Below, piece by piece: positions 1 to 9,516 of a stretch of 64,000 nt of DNA (positions within the stretch are counted from its first letter, which is position 1; the number at the start of each line of letters is the position of its first letter). Below the pieces are notes generated by a model. It was not told where the DNA came from. It made no database searches and saw only the letters and a program-made list of their open reading frames with translations. The stretch is from JAPORK01 sp026710285. GTDB taxonomy: Bacteria > Pseudomonadota > Gammaproteobacteria > Pseudomonadales > Endozoicomonadaceae. The position numbers and the translations under genes are program-made. The stretch is taken from contig OZ241746.1 of the NCBI GenBank assembly GCA_965201045.1, positions 1,674,001 to 1,738,000 of the forward strand. Reading direction: 5' to 3'.

Positions 1-866
1 GCATGACAGGCATTGTCTCCCGGGGTGGCTCTGTGATGGCAAAATGGTGTCTTGCTCACCATAAAGAAAATTTTTTGTATACTCATTTTGAAGAAATTTG
101 CCAAATCATGAAAGCTTATGATGTTTGTTTTTCTTTGGGCGATGGTCTGCGTCCGGGTTCTATAGCTGATGCTAATGATAAAGCACAATTTTGCGAACTT
201 GAAACGCTGGGAGAACTGACGAAAATTGCGTGGAAGCATGATATTCAAACGATTATTGAAGGTCCCGGTCATGTGCCTGTGCATTTAATAAAAGAGAATG
301 TAGACAAACAGATAGCAATTTGTGGGGAGGCGCCTTTTTATACCTTAGGTCCTTTGGTGACCGACATAGCACCTGCCTATGATCATATCACTTCAGCGAT
401 TGGTGCCACCATGATTGGCTGGTTTGGAACAGCTATGCTTTGCTATGTTACGCCGAAAGAACATCTTGGGCTTCCGGATAAAGATGATGTAAAAGAAGGG
501 CTTATTGCTTATAAAATTGCAGCACATGCCGCAGATCTTGCTAAAGGACATCCCGCTGCTCAGTTAAGAGATAATGCATTATCTAAAGCACGATTTGAAT
601 TCAGGTGGCAAGATCAGTTTAATTTAAGTCTGGATCCTGAGCGGGCATGTGAATATCATGATCAGACATTGCCGAAACAGGCGGCAAAAATTGCTCATTT
701 CTGTTCTATGTGTGGTCCAAAATTTTGCTCGATGAAAATAAGTCAGGATATCAGGGAGTATGCGAAAAGAAAAAACCTTACTGAAGAAGAAGCGCTTAAA
801 GAAAAGATGGCAGAAAAAGCGACTGAGTTTCATGAGCAGGGTAGTGAACTTTATTATGATGTCTGA
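1..866 (+). CDS. thiC: Phosphomethylpyrimidine synthase ThiC, C-terminal part (5' end outside window)
   Basis: ThiC is a radical-SAM enzyme that rearranges aminoimidazole ribotide into the HMP-phosphate half of thiamine. The 287 visible residues match the C-terminal half of the gammaproteobacterial enzyme almost throughout, including GDGLRPGSI, EGPGHVP and TLGPLVTDIAP. The iron-sulfur motif CxxCxxxxC is present as CSMCGPKFC at visible residues 234-242. The reading frame is open to the left edge, so the start and any TPP riboswitch lie upstream of the window. The gene ends with TGA and no other thi gene follows it, so it may be the last or only gene of its transcript. Identity is secure. Confidence 0.97.
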   Translation, partial: MTGIVSRGGSVMAKWCLAHHKENFLYTHFEEICQIMKAYDVCFSLGDGLRPGSIADANDKAQFCELETLGELTKIAWKHDIQTIIEGPGHVPVHLIKENVDKQIAICGEAPFYTLGPLVTDIAPAYDHITSAIGATMIGWFGTAMLCYVTPKEHLGLPDKDDVKEGLIAYKIAAHAADLAKGHPAAQLRDNALSKARFEFRWQDQFNLSLDPERACEYHDQTLPKQAAKIAHFCSMCGPKFCSMKISQDIREYAKRKNLTEEEALKEKMAEKATEFHEQGSELYYDV

Positions 867-889
867 ACTTGTTTTTCACAGACAAGTTC
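865..889 (+). terminator. Possible thiC terminator hairpin
   Basis: An 8-bp perfect inverted repeat (GAACTTGT / ACAAGTTC) overlaps the thiC stop codon, with a 9-nt loop. The following bases are only moderately U-rich, so intrinsic termination is uncertain. Confidence 0.35.
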
Positions 890-933
890 TTCAATAAAAC
901 AATATGCCAGTGTCCGTTTTATTGTGTCTGCTG

Positions 934-950
934 GCTGAGCTTGTCGAAGC
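934..950 (+). repeat. Solo half of the GCTGAGC-TGTCGAAGC palindromic repeat
   Basis: The 17 bases GCTGAGCTTGTCGAAGC match one arm of a palindromic repeat found in fuller copies near 10610, 17780, 41840 and 63520. The same left neighbour (ATTGTGTCTGCTG) occurs at 63476. It is the only thing I recognise in the gene-free stretch from 890 to 1321. Confidence 0.6.
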
Positions 951-1321
951 GTTGGAGTAAAATATGTAAATTTGCAAGGTATAAGAGTCATGGGTAAAAG
1001 CAGAAACCTAAAAATGTGACTACGAGGTAGCCTTTTGTAGTATTGAATTGCCTAAATTGTTTTTCAACTCAAACATTAATAAAAAAGCATTTACCTGAAT
1101 TATTAATTTTACAAAAAATAGAGTAGACTATGTTTATTAGAGTGTGATAGCTTTGACATAATGTAAATTTTCCAATCAGCGATAGGCGCTGCATCAAATC
1201 ATAATTCAATAAAACGTCCTTTTTAGTATAAATATACACAATTACAATAAAGATGGATTTTTTCCATTGCAAGAACCTGAATTCTATTTATAGCGATCAA
1301 CAACCAGTGAGGTGTTATATA

Positions 1322-1786
1322 ATGAAATTTATTGTTTCCCTATTTTTTTTAATCTTAATGATAACCAATATTTATGCTGACACAATGTCGTTCGTAACCA
1401 ATTATACAGACAATCCCATAGAAATATTTTGGACAGCAGCCGGATGCCTGCATGTCAATAAGCGTATAGCAAAGCATTATCAAACAGAAGTGTGTAAGTA
1501 TACAAAACTTCAGCCCCACTCCTCTGGATCCTATAAATTCAAATCTTATTACAGTGATTTGGAGATAAAAGTTGTACCACATTGTATAAAAAAACAACAT
1601 AGTAAACATCATTTAAACTATTCTATTTATTGCCCTTCAGCTGAAGGGGACTGGAAGCTAATTACAAATTTTTTAGATCATTTCGTATGTAGATTGAAAG
1701 GTCATGGCAGAAACTACGTTAAGCATGTGGTTATCCATGATCTCAGTTCATTTAAAGGTTATAGACGCCAATGTTACCATAATTAA
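1322..1786 (+). CDS. Small secreted six-cysteine protein, paralogue of the 61356-61835 gene
   Basis: This 154-aa protein has a clear signal peptide (MKFIVSLFFLILMITNIYA, cleavage before DTMSF). The ATG at 1322 was chosen over an upstream in-frame one because it begins the signal peptide and has GAGGTG seven bases before it. The mature part shares a pattern with the protein encoded at 61356: N-x-T-x-x-PIE, WTAxGC, a C before a G-S-x-YKFK stretch, YCPS, WKL, C-x-LKGxGR, HV-x-x-VVI and a C near the end. Six cysteines line up between the two, which suggests three disulfides and an extracytoplasmic location. I do not recognise a named family. It stands alone between gene-free stretches. Confidence 0.85.
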   Translation: MKFIVSLFFLILMITNIYADTMSFVTNYTDNPIEIFWTAAGCLHVNKRIAKHYQTEVCKYTKLQPHSSGSYKFKSYYSDLEIKVVPHCIKKQHSKHHLNYSIYCPSAEGDWKLITNFLDHFVCRLKGHGRNYVKHVVIHDLSSFKGYRRQCYHN

Positions 1787-1911
1787 TCATATAAAAAGTT
1801 TACTTTATAAATGAGTTTAATAACGTATTTTTATTAACTAATGTTATGCAGTAATTCTTTTTTATGGGGTGTGTAATACAATTTCATAAATAACTACCTG
1901 ACTTATATAGT

Positions 1912-2058
1912 GACTATCTTGTTAGTTCATTTAATCAAACTACAGCGACAGGACCATCATCGCAGTTCTCGGATGGTTCTGCCAGCTATGATAAAATCAG
2001 CCGGTTTCTTGCTGAAAGAAAATATATTTTGAAAGATTTGAAAGTCAGCTTTCAGGGT
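1912..2058 (+). pseudogene. Transposase N-terminal fragment (IS4/IS701-like)
   Basis: Translation of this stretch gives DYLVSSFNQTTATG, then SASYDKISRFLAERKY and ILKDLK. That resembles the N-terminus of IS4/IS701-type transposases (DYLI-S-x-TTATG, SHDKITRFLSE, SKDLW). No start codon or catalytic part remains. It is a short relic and I cannot assign a specific IS. Confidence 0.5.
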
Positions 2059-2116
2059 GGAGATCTAAGGTTATTTTTTTAATTTTTATTGACGCTTCCT
2101 CAATATGTTTTTTATA

Positions 2117-2515
2117 TCAACACTTCGAACAGTTTTTGTAAGTCGTTGCTTTCAATAGGATTTATTTTTTACGTTGTTGTAAAAAATATCTTTAAAAATC
2201 AATAGTTTACAGTTTAATCTGTAGTGGGTTTTTAAAAGCTGTCCGAGGTATATAAAAATTGCTTTATTTTCTTTTGTTGATTGTCACCCATGTTTTTCAT
2301 TATTAAATATTTGGGGTGTCCGATTGACTTTGTGCACTCAATTATGGTATTTAAGTGTCTGGATTATAAAATATCCAATTAACAATACTTCGGACTTTTT
2401 TTGAATATTGATTTTAAAAGTATTTATTCTTTGCTCTGCTGCAAAGAGTATCTCTGAAGATCAATATTTACAATTTAACTCATAGTAAATTTTTAAAAAC
2501 TTTCCGAAATATTAA
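2117..2515 (+). repeat. Degenerate direct repeat in a gene-free stretch
   Basis: Two segments, about 2117-2252 and 2370-2512, resemble each other. Both contain AACA-TTCG-AC, then a TTTATT run, then ATCAATA-TTTACA-TTTAA-T, a T/A run, and TTTTTAAAA-CT-TCCGA. The match is imperfect and has no coding potential. It may be an old duplication of a regulatory or element-derived sequence upstream of the glycosyltransferase. Confidence 0.4.
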
Positions 2516-2646
2516 ATTAATTGAATTGCAAGAAATTCTAAATTTACACCCGGAGATTTGTTGAAAAGAATCATTAAGGTGCAGATCAGTTAAATGAAAT
2601 CACCAGCGGCAACTCTGACTTTGGACGCTTTACAAGGAAGTGACAT

Positions 2647-4749
2647 ATGTTTTTTAATATAAGTTTAATGATTAAAGTAATTTTATTCTTTTGTACCTGG
2701 CTTACTTTTTCTGTTAACGCTTTAGTAAGTCCAGACTTACCGGATGTTACGCATACTTATTCATATAAGACAGTGCATGTTGATACAGAAGGTGGTGATT
2801 TTGTTGCAGGAGGAAATGGTATTTATATTAATAACCTGATTTTAGCACAGACAAAAAAATTATCTGATAAAGAAAAAATTGCTTTAATTACTCCGGCATA
2901 TACTCCGGATGGTAAAGCATTTGATCTGGCAGGGTATAAGCCATTTTCATTTATTGCCAACATTTATGACAGAAATGGTTTAAAGAAAAAAGTTCGTGTT
3001 AATTGCTGGCTAAAATCAACATCAGAAAATGTACATTTTTATGCAATAGAGCCCGATGAAAATCATAAAGATTTTTTTACAACAGCTGTAACTGAACAAG
3101 GTACTATTAAAGAAATCAGAACTATACCAGACAGAATGCAATTTGAGCAAAATACTCTCAAAACAAAGATTAAAACTTGTATAGAAAAAATCAAATCACT
3201 TTCAGAGGAAATAAGTGGTGAAGATATAACATCAGCAAAATTACCCGAGTTAATTTATAATTGCCAGCAAATGAAATCAGAACTATATGATGCTGAAAAA
3301 CGACAAAAAGAAATATTCGGGGGTTACAATACAGAAGAATGTTCATTGTTTTCCAGAAATGCGCACTTTCATGAATTATCAGCGGCATTAATTGATTATC
3401 TTCAGGCTCAGGGTATCACAATTTCTGTAGTGCATACACACGACTATGGAAATACAATGCAGTATGTTAAAAGTAAAAATATGGCGACTGTTAATACATT
3501 TCATAGTGAGCCGGGACGAGGATTTCTGCCTTGGTACCTGCACAAAAAATGGGGAAAACGTGTAGCACAACGAGGTATTGGGATGGCTTCTCATCATATA
3601 TTATACACTGTATCACCAGAATATGAGGAATGGTTGATAAATGGACGCAGTCCTAATGCCAAATATAGTATCTCCATGTATCATGATGGAAGGGTAACAT
3701 ACGTTACCAGTATTCCAGATAAAGATTTGCATGGCTTCCATGCTATAGTGCCATTCTTAGAAGGGTACTGTTCAGAGAATGATTTTCTACAAATGTCTGT
3801 CAGACAAAAGAAAGAATTAGCCAGGCAGATTTTGTCAGATAAAATTAAAGTTTTTAATAAAGAGTATCATTTTGACCCTTCTAAGAAAACACTGTTATTT
3901 TTGGGAAGAATTTTAAAATCAAAAGGTTCAGAATTTTTAAAAGATATCATAGAGCTTGCAGAGGCATTAGACTGTAATGTTTTAATTTGTGGATATTTAA
4001 CGCAATATGATTATGAGTTTTCAGAACAATTGGTAGAAAAACTAAAGACACAGTATCCGTGGGTGCCTTTTTTTATTGGCAGAGACGAACAGTCTTTTTT
4101 AGGGAGTTTACACAGAGCCGCAGCAGACATTCATGTATGTATGTCTTTTAATGAGTCATTTGGATTAGCTTATAGCGAAGCTTTATGCTACGGCAGCCAC
4201 TGTGTAATTTCAGATGTCGGAGGGAGTAGATCAGCTGTGTTAAATAACCCGGAGTGTGCCACAATGGTACCATTATATTGGGGGGACGATATTAAATATC
4301 TGCGATTGCAAGAAAAAATATTTAATTTAAAAAATAAATTGTTGGAATGTGGGCAGAATCAGGATGAATTAAAAAATAACTTGCGTGTACTTAAAGATGA
4401 ACTGAATAACTATTGCATCAAGAAAGCATCCTTAACAAACTTATTCAAAAAATACTTTTTTTATAAGAATAAAATAGATGCTTTTGAAACGGTTAACTAT
4501 GAAAAAACCAGAGAAGCTCTGAAATTTTATCTGTTTCAAGCATATGAGAAGCTGTGTGATGGCTCAATTTGTGCTGAAAGAATATATTACGAAGCCATGA
4601 ATGGGTTTTCAAAAGAGCAGTGGTTATCTGGAATAGAAAATGTTTACGATAAAGCTAAAGAGATATTAAAAGCACAAGAGCAATCTACACTCGTTTTACA
4701 AGATGCAGAACAGGATGATGCTGCAGGATTAATGAAGTTTTGTGCCTAA
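2647..4749 (+). CDS. Exported GT-B-fold glycosyltransferase (GT4/GT5-like)
   Basis: This 700-aa protein has a signal peptide (hydrophobic residues about 9-22, SVNA before LVSPD). It is followed by a glycosyltransferase of glycogen-synthase/GT4 type. The N-terminal domain carries GGNG at residues 55-58, which corresponds to the nucleotide-sugar glycine loop. HTHDYG lies near residue 260. The C-terminal domain shows LLFLGRILKSKG near 419 and ESFGLAYSEAL near 502, matching the E-x7-E donor-binding motif. The last 150 residues are charged and helical. AAGGAAG before the ATG supports this start. A GT-B enzyme with a Sec signal is unusual because donor sugars are cytoplasmic, so a secreted enzyme acting inside a host is a reasonable inference. 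No glycan cluster surrounds it. Confidence 0.8.
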   Translation: MFFNISLMIKVILFFCTWLTFSVNALVSPDLPDVTHTYSYKTVHVDTEGGDFVAGGNGIYINNLILAQTKKLSDKEKIALITPAYTPDGKAFDLAGYKPFSFIANIYDRNGLKKKVRVNCWLKSTSENVHFYAIEPDENHKDFFTTAVTEQGTIKEIRTIPDRMQFEQNTLKTKIKTCIEKIKSLSEEISGEDITSAKLPELIYNCQQMKSELYDAEKRQKEIFGGYNTEECSLFSRNAHFHELSAALIDYLQAQGITISVVHTHDYGNTMQYVKSKNMATVNTFHSEPGRGFLPWYLHKKWGKRVAQRGIGMASHHILYTVSPEYEEWLINGRSPNAKYSISMYHDGRVTYVTSIPDKDLHGFHAIVPFLEGYCSENDFLQMSVRQKKELARQILSDKIKVFNKEYHFDPSKKTLLFLGRILKSKGSEFLKDIIELAEALDCNVLICGYLTQYDYEFSEQLVEKLKTQYPWVPFFIGRDEQSFLGSLHRAAADIHVCMSFNESFGLAYSEALCYGSHCVISDVGGSRSAVLNNPECATMVPLYWGDDIKYLRLQEKIFNLKNKLLECGQNQDELKNNLRVLKDELNNYCIKKASLTNLFKKYFFYKNKIDAFETVNYEKTREALKFYLFQAYEKLCDGSICAERIYYEAMNGFSKEQWLSGIENVYDKAKEILKAQEQSTLVLQDAEQDDAAGLMKFCA

Positions 4750-4812
4750 AAACATAAAATATTTAGCTATAAGCTTTATTGTTGAGAAAAAGACCAATAA
4801 ATACAAAATAAA

Positions 4813-4850
4813 GTACATCTGTGTTTTGTAACAACAGATGTGCTTTTTTT
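4813..4850 (+). terminator. Rho-independent terminator of the glycosyltransferase gene
   Basis: A stem of about ten pairs (GTACATCTGT with ACAGATGTGC) with an 11-nt loop is followed directly by seven T residues. It lies about 65 bases after the glycosyltransferase stop codon. Confidence 0.8.
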
Positions 4851-4913
4851 CGGTAAAATTAACAAAATACCACCCAAAATATCATCCTGACAGAAAAGTT
4901 AACATTTACACAT

Positions 4914-5509
4914 TCAGTTTAAAGTCTGTTCACTAACCTTTGTTCCATCAGGTGTACTTGTTAATATGTAAAGGTTTGACTTATGAAAGCCTTTGTTTTT
5001 TAAGCAGCAGGCTATAAAAAAATTTGAAGACGACTTGTGTTGATAAGCTTTAGTGCGGTTGATTAACTCTTCAATTCTGTCATCCGGATTCTTCTCATTA
5101 TTATCTTCTTGTTCATTATTATCTTTATTATCTTTTTTTTGGGGGGAGGGGGGATAAATATGAATAATTTATTGTTTGCATCAGACTGAAGAAGCTTAAA
5201 ATAATCTCGTTTTATTCCGTGCCAACAATTGCTTGACAACTCAAATTCTGCAGCAAGTTCAACACCTTTAAAGAAACCATCTTCCCATATTCTTGCAATG
5301 AAATCGTAAAGCCATTCTCTTTCAGATTTATTTTCAGAGTTAGATCTCTTAATTTCCACTGAAGAATTAATTGAGAATCCTTTCTCAGAAAATTTCTCCC
5401 CCAACTCACTCTTTATAAATTTATTTGCCTCTGTTGCTGTCCACTTTGAGTTACTGAACCTGGCTTGCATTTTTTCAAGTGACTTTTTTATTTCATTTGC
5501 TGTATCCAT
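4914..5509 (-). pseudogene. Hypothetical gene frameshifted at a homopolymer tract
   Basis: The minus-strand frame starts at 5509 (MDTANEIKKSLEKMQARF) and runs well to about LFIF, then meets C6-T-C6-A8 (plus-strand 5133-5153). Beyond it the original frame turns into low-complexity lysine/isoleucine residues and stops at 5063. A shifted frame instead gives a normal-looking tail (NNEKNPDDRIEELINRTKAY ... NLYILTSTPDGTKVSEQTLN) that ends at 4914. The gene is therefore probably about 198 residues with one slippage in the tract. Either it is inactivated, or the tract varies in length like a contingency locus, or it is a sequencing error. The product is not recognised; no signal peptide or membrane segment is seen. 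Confidence 0.65.
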
Positions 5510-5899
5510 GATTCTCTCCAGTTTTGGTTCATTATACCTTTATTGGACTGACAGACTTTAAAGGACCGTCTTACTTCAGTATAAAACAGATAGCCAGCGC
5601 AAAGTAGATATAAAAAGTCTACAGATAATAAAAAGTTATTTGTTGTCAGGTTTGTCGCAACTTAGCAAAAGAATTGTAGATTTATTCTGGTATACTGTTG
5701 CCTGTTTCATCATAACACATATAATACCCTGATATAAAAATTGCAGTCGTATACAAAAATGAATTCTGATAAGTATAAGTCCTGACTGTATATATGAACA
5801 AACGATAAAGCTGCTTTTTGTTCTGTGGTTCGCCATAGTTAGAGCATGTTTTTAAAAGAATGAATGGCAAAACATTTTATTTAACAAACAGGTAACGTA
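5510..5899. other. Gene-free stretch upstream of tsgA
   Basis: Only short overlapping frames without recognisable content are present. It must carry the tsgA promoter, but I cannot place boxes with confidence. Confidence 0.4.
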
Positions 5900-7114
5900 A
5901 TGATAACTCTGCAAACGAAATACCGGCTAACAGCATTAAGCTTTTTTTGCTACTTATTAACAGGAGGGCTGATTGTTTTAACCGGTATGGTTATTAAACC
6001 GCTTGCTGCTTACTTTAATGTGGAGATATCGGTTGCAGGGGGTGTGTTTAAATGGATGAATCTGGGTATGCTGGTAGCTATTGTTTGTAATAGTTTTCTT
6101 ATGGATATCATTCCTTTGAAGCGGCAAATATTTATCGGGACAGCTCTGATTGTTATCATCTTTATCGGGCTGATATTTGTAAAAAACATGTTTGCTTTCA
6201 GCATTTTAATGTTCTTTTTCGGTCTGGTTGCAGGAATAGAAATGTCCATTGGTACTTATCTGGTTGCCTGTATGTACGAGGGTAAAACTCGTGGAATGAT
6301 GCTGTTATTGACGGATTCTTTTTTCAGTCTGGCCGGTATTGCCTTTCCGTTAATCGCAGGTTTTATGTTAGATGGTGGTATGTCATGGAGCATGTTATAC
6401 GTTATGGTGCTGATTTCAGGAATTGCAGTGTTTTTGCTTTCTCTGGGGGTGCCTTTTCCTTCTCCGGCTGAAGTACAGCAAATAGAAAAAGGTCAGCCGA
6501 TTATTCAAAAATTTACCAGAGAGGTTAAACAGTGGGGGTCTGCTGTATATCTACTTTTTTTTGGTTGCATGCTATATATTTTAGGGCAGCTGTGTTTTGT
6601 TTTCTGGATTCCTACTTATGTGGAAAAAAACTTTGCTGTAAGTGCTGAAGTAGCTGCCAGACCACTAAGCTTTTTCTGGATAGGTATGTGGATTGGTCTT
6701 TATCTCTCATCTGCAATTGTCAAACGTTTTCCTATGCATATATTTGTGGCGATCATTGCAATCTGTACAACAGTTACTTTTTTTATGTTACGCAGTACGC
6801 CAGAGCTTAGTTTATTAAAGTATGAATGTTTGTTGATGGGGTTTTTTTCTTCAGGTATTTACTACACATTGATTACACTTACATCATTACAGGTACCGGT
6901 TCCTTCGCCTTTACTGGTAAATCTTGCATTAACATCCGGAACACTGGGTACATTTTTAACGCCAGTTGTTACCGCTAAGGCAGTGGACGCTGGTGGACCG
7001 GCAATGGCATTGACCGTAGGTAATTTATGTTATTTACTGGTTTTTATAGTGGCTGTTCTGGTTATTTTTACAACCAGACATCAGCAGCATGAACGGGTCA
7101 CAAATAACCAATAA
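5900..7114 (+). CDS. tsgA: MFS transporter of the TsgA family
   Basis: This 404-aa integral membrane protein has about twelve hydrophobic segments. Its closest recognisable relative is E. coli TsgA. Shared features include an N-terminal LTGGLIVLTGMV segment, the GxxxGIEMSIGTYLV and MYEGKTRG region in the first half, LLTDSFFSLAG, and SPLLVNLALTSGTLGT in the second half. TsgA is a major-facilitator protein of uncertain substrate. ATG at 5900 follows a weak AGGTAA. The gene stands alone, about 190 bases before rpiA on the same strand, so co-transcription is possible but not shown. Confidence 0.85.
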   Translation: MITLQTKYRLTALSFFCYLLTGGLIVLTGMVIKPLAAYFNVEISVAGGVFKWMNLGMLVAIVCNSFLMDIIPLKRQIFIGTALIVIIFIGLIFVKNMFAFSILMFFFGLVAGIEMSIGTYLVACMYEGKTRGMMLLLTDSFFSLAGIAFPLIAGFMLDGGMSWSMLYVMVLISGIAVFLLSLGVPFPSPAEVQQIEKGQPIIQKFTREVKQWGSAVYLLFFGCMLYILGQLCFVFWIPTYVEKNFAVSAEVAARPLSFFWIGMWIGLYLSSAIVKRFPMHIFVAIIAICTTVTFFMLRSTPELSLLKYECLLMGFFSSGIYYTLITLTSLQVPVPSPLLVNLALTSGTLGTFLTPVVTAKAVDAGGPAMALTVGNLCYLLVFIVAVLVIFTTRHQQHERVTNNQ

Positions 7115-7307
7115 ATGGTAAGCATCTGTACCTGTTTAACTTGAAAATACTGAATTTGTTTCTCATAAGTCACTATTGCTGACCAGTTATGTAAAAATAA
7201 AGTTCGGTGTTTTAAGGTTGAATGGGGTTGTATATGTCAACAGATCCTAAAACAATGATATAAAAATATCTTTTTTATCTTTAACCAAAAACAGAGTGAT
7301 ATGCATC

Positions 7308-7988
7308 GTGCAAACAGAACAAAAACAAATCATCGCAAAAGCTGCGCTTGATTATATACGTCCTCATTTAAACAAAAACATGGTCATCGGTGTTGGTACA
7401 GGTTCAACGGCAAACTGCTTTATTGATCAGCTTGCCTCGGCAAAGCATCTGTTTGATGGCGCTGTTGCCAGCTCTGAAGCAACAGCAGAACGTCTGCAGA
7501 AATACGGAATTCCCGTTTATGATCTGAACAGTGTAAATCATCTGCCTTTTTATATTGATGGTGCTGATGAGGCCACAGAGCACTGCCACTTAATTAAAGG
7601 AGGTGGGGCAGCGTTAACAAGAGAAAAAATTGTAGCTGCTGTTGCAGATAAGTTCATCTGCATTGCTGATGGCTCTAAACTGGTTAAAAGGCTGGGTACT
7701 TTTCCATTACCGGTAGAGGTTATCCCGATGGCACGCAGTTATGTTGCCCGTGAACTGGTTAAGATCGGTGCAAGTCCGGAGTACAGACAGGGCGTAATCA
7801 CAGACAATGGCAATATTATTCTTGATTTATGGCATCTGGACATTACTGATCCTGTTAATCTGGAAGAGAAAATTAACCAAATCACCGGCGTAGTTACGAA
7901 CGGACTGTTTGCCTGCCGTCCTGCTGATTTACTGATGCTATCAGATGATAATCAGGTAAAAAGTTATCACGCAGGTCAGGTCTGCTGA
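7308..7988 (+). CDS. rpiA: Ribose-5-phosphate isomerase A
   Basis: RpiA interconverts ribose-5-phosphate and ribulose-5-phosphate in the pentose phosphate pathway. Diagnostic motifs are VIGVGTGSTA, the GAVASSEA loop, DGADE and KGGGAALTREKI (active-site Asp, Glu and Lys). FPLPVEVIPMA and EYRQGVITDNGN follow. I prefer the GTG at 7308 (MQTEQKQII), which has AGAGTG upstream; an in-frame GTG at 7296 would add four residues and has a poorer ribosome site. Length (about 226 aa) fits the family. Confidence 0.95.
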   Translation: MQTEQKQIIAKAALDYIRPHLNKNMVIGVGTGSTANCFIDQLASAKHLFDGAVASSEATAERLQKYGIPVYDLNSVNHLPFYIDGADEATEHCHLIKGGGAALTREKIVAAVADKFICIADGSKLVKRLGTFPLPVEVIPMARSYVARELVKIGASPEYRQGVITDNGNIILDLWHLDITDPVNLEEKINQITGVVTNGLFACRPADLLMLSDDNQVKSYHAGQVC

Positions 7989-8406
7989 TGAAGAGAAAAA
8001 TCAACGATAAATGGCAGATTTTTTTATCTTCTGAAAAAACCTTAACTATATTTAAAATTTAAAGAACGTTCTGCGTTTACAGTTATGTGTTTTTTGGTTC
8101 GACAAAAATGAATTTTTTCAGGTTGTAATTGTTGCAACCTGAAGTAAGCTAACAGACCTGTCAAAAGAATTTTGAATGTTCATTGTATATTCTTTATTAT
8201 GTAAATCCTGTTCTGAAAAAAAAGAGCATTTATTTTTAAAGTTGGCTGGCAGGTTTTTTTTGATTGGAATTCGAAGTTTAAATCAAACGTAGCTTTGCAA
8301 TGTAAAAAGTTTTTGGGTATAGCTAATTAACGCCAGACAAACAAAAACAAACCGTTTGTGGTTCATTATTTTTTAATATCATCTTGTTTTTTTTGGGAAA
8401 GATCCA
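7989..8406. other. Gene-free stretch with one hairpin
   Basis: A perfect 9-bp inverted repeat (TTCAGGTTG / CAACCTGAA) lies at 8117-8143 with a 9-nt loop. It has no T-run after it, so it could be a regulatory hairpin or repeat relic. Nothing else is recognisable. Confidence 0.35.
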
Positions 8407-9381
8407 TTGATTATATTTACAATTACAAATAAGATTTCGGGAAAAATTTATGTGGGACATACACGTAATAAGCTACATAAGCAATGGGAAAAAATCGTTG
8501 ATGCTGCTAATAATCAGCTTGATTTTCCTTTATATCATGAAATACGGGTACATGGTTCAAAACATTTTAGTGTAGATGAATATGAATATGCAGATACACT
8601 TGAAGAAGCAAAAAAGATTGAAAAAGAGGTTATCGAACTTTTTAATGCAAATAGTCTGAGAGGGTATAAGACCAGTAATGTTGTTATAAAAAAGGGGTTG
8701 CCTAAAAAGAAAAACAGCAAGCGTGAAGCAGATATTAAAAAACTCTTTGTTGTAAATTCATTAAGTGAAAATGATATAGAAACTGCGTTAATTTTTGAGC
8801 AGGATCTCAAATACATTAGCAGGCAAAAAATGCTGGCTGATGGTGATGACACCAGCGACGACGCCAGTGAACAGGCGGTGCAGGAATCCACAGCAGATCA
8901 GCAGCATCTTTTAACATTAACTCAAAAGGTTGTTGTTCCTGGCTTAAAACCAGAAAAGCTCAAAAATGAACCAACAGACAATTTTTTTGTCAATAAAGAT
9001 AAGCTCTTAACAAATTTATCAGATACCGATTTGCCTGGCAAAAAAAGTACATTTGAATTTTCTGAACAGTCTTTTTCTTTTGATGTTGGTTTAACTCGGC
9101 AGCCTGATAAAAAAAAGGAAAAGGTAATTGCTGATACCGGTTACCATCCGCCGCATAAAGAGCAGGAAAAACCAAATAACAACACAGAGAGTGTAACAGA
9201 TATTGCGGCTAAAACCGAAGAGATGGTTATAAGTGACGCAATTATACGCCATCGTGCTACGTTATGTGAGCCTGATGCAGCAGCAAAAAGAAACCAGCGC
9301 AAAGTAAATATCAAGATAATGCTTGAGCGTATACTGGAGAAAGAGAATCTTATAAAACGAAAGCTTGAGCCATCACCTTAG
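8407..9381 (+). CDS. GIY-YIG-like domain protein with long charged tail
   Basis: The first 100 residues follow the GIY-YIG endonuclease pattern: ITNKISGKIYVGHT (the YIG strand), then LYHEIRVHGSKHF, an acidic helix EEAKKIEKEVIELFN (the catalytic Glu helix), and RGYKTSN at the position of the usual GYN motif. The first GIY strand is reduced to IIF, and the usual catalytic Arg is uncertain, so activity is in doubt. The remaining 220 residues are lysine- and glutamate-rich with no domain I recognise. The start is a TTG at 8407 after GGGAAAGAT. It may be a homing-type or mobile nuclease relic. Confidence 0.6.
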   Translation: MIIFTITNKISGKIYVGHTRNKLHKQWEKIVDAANNQLDFPLYHEIRVHGSKHFSVDEYEYADTLEEAKKIEKEVIELFNANSLRGYKTSNVVIKKGLPKKKNSKREADIKKLFVVNSLSENDIETALIFEQDLKYISRQKMLADGDDTSDDASEQAVQESTADQQHLLTLTQKVVVPGLKPEKLKNEPTDNFFVNKDKLLTNLSDTDLPGKKSTFEFSEQSFSFDVGLTRQPDKKKEKVIADTGYHPPHKEQEKPNNNTESVTDIAAKTEEMVISDAIIRHRATLCEPDAAAKRNQRKVNIKIMLERILEKENLIKRKLEPSP

Positions 9382-9516
9382 GGTCAGCTCATGTTTTCTT
9401 ATTTGACTCAGTGAACCATAAAGACATCAGATACAAGCAAGACTTGTGAAGGTGTAATTATTCTACATCAAACAAGTCTAGCGAAGTAGATTTTTTCTTT
9501 ATGCCTCGCCCGAAGG

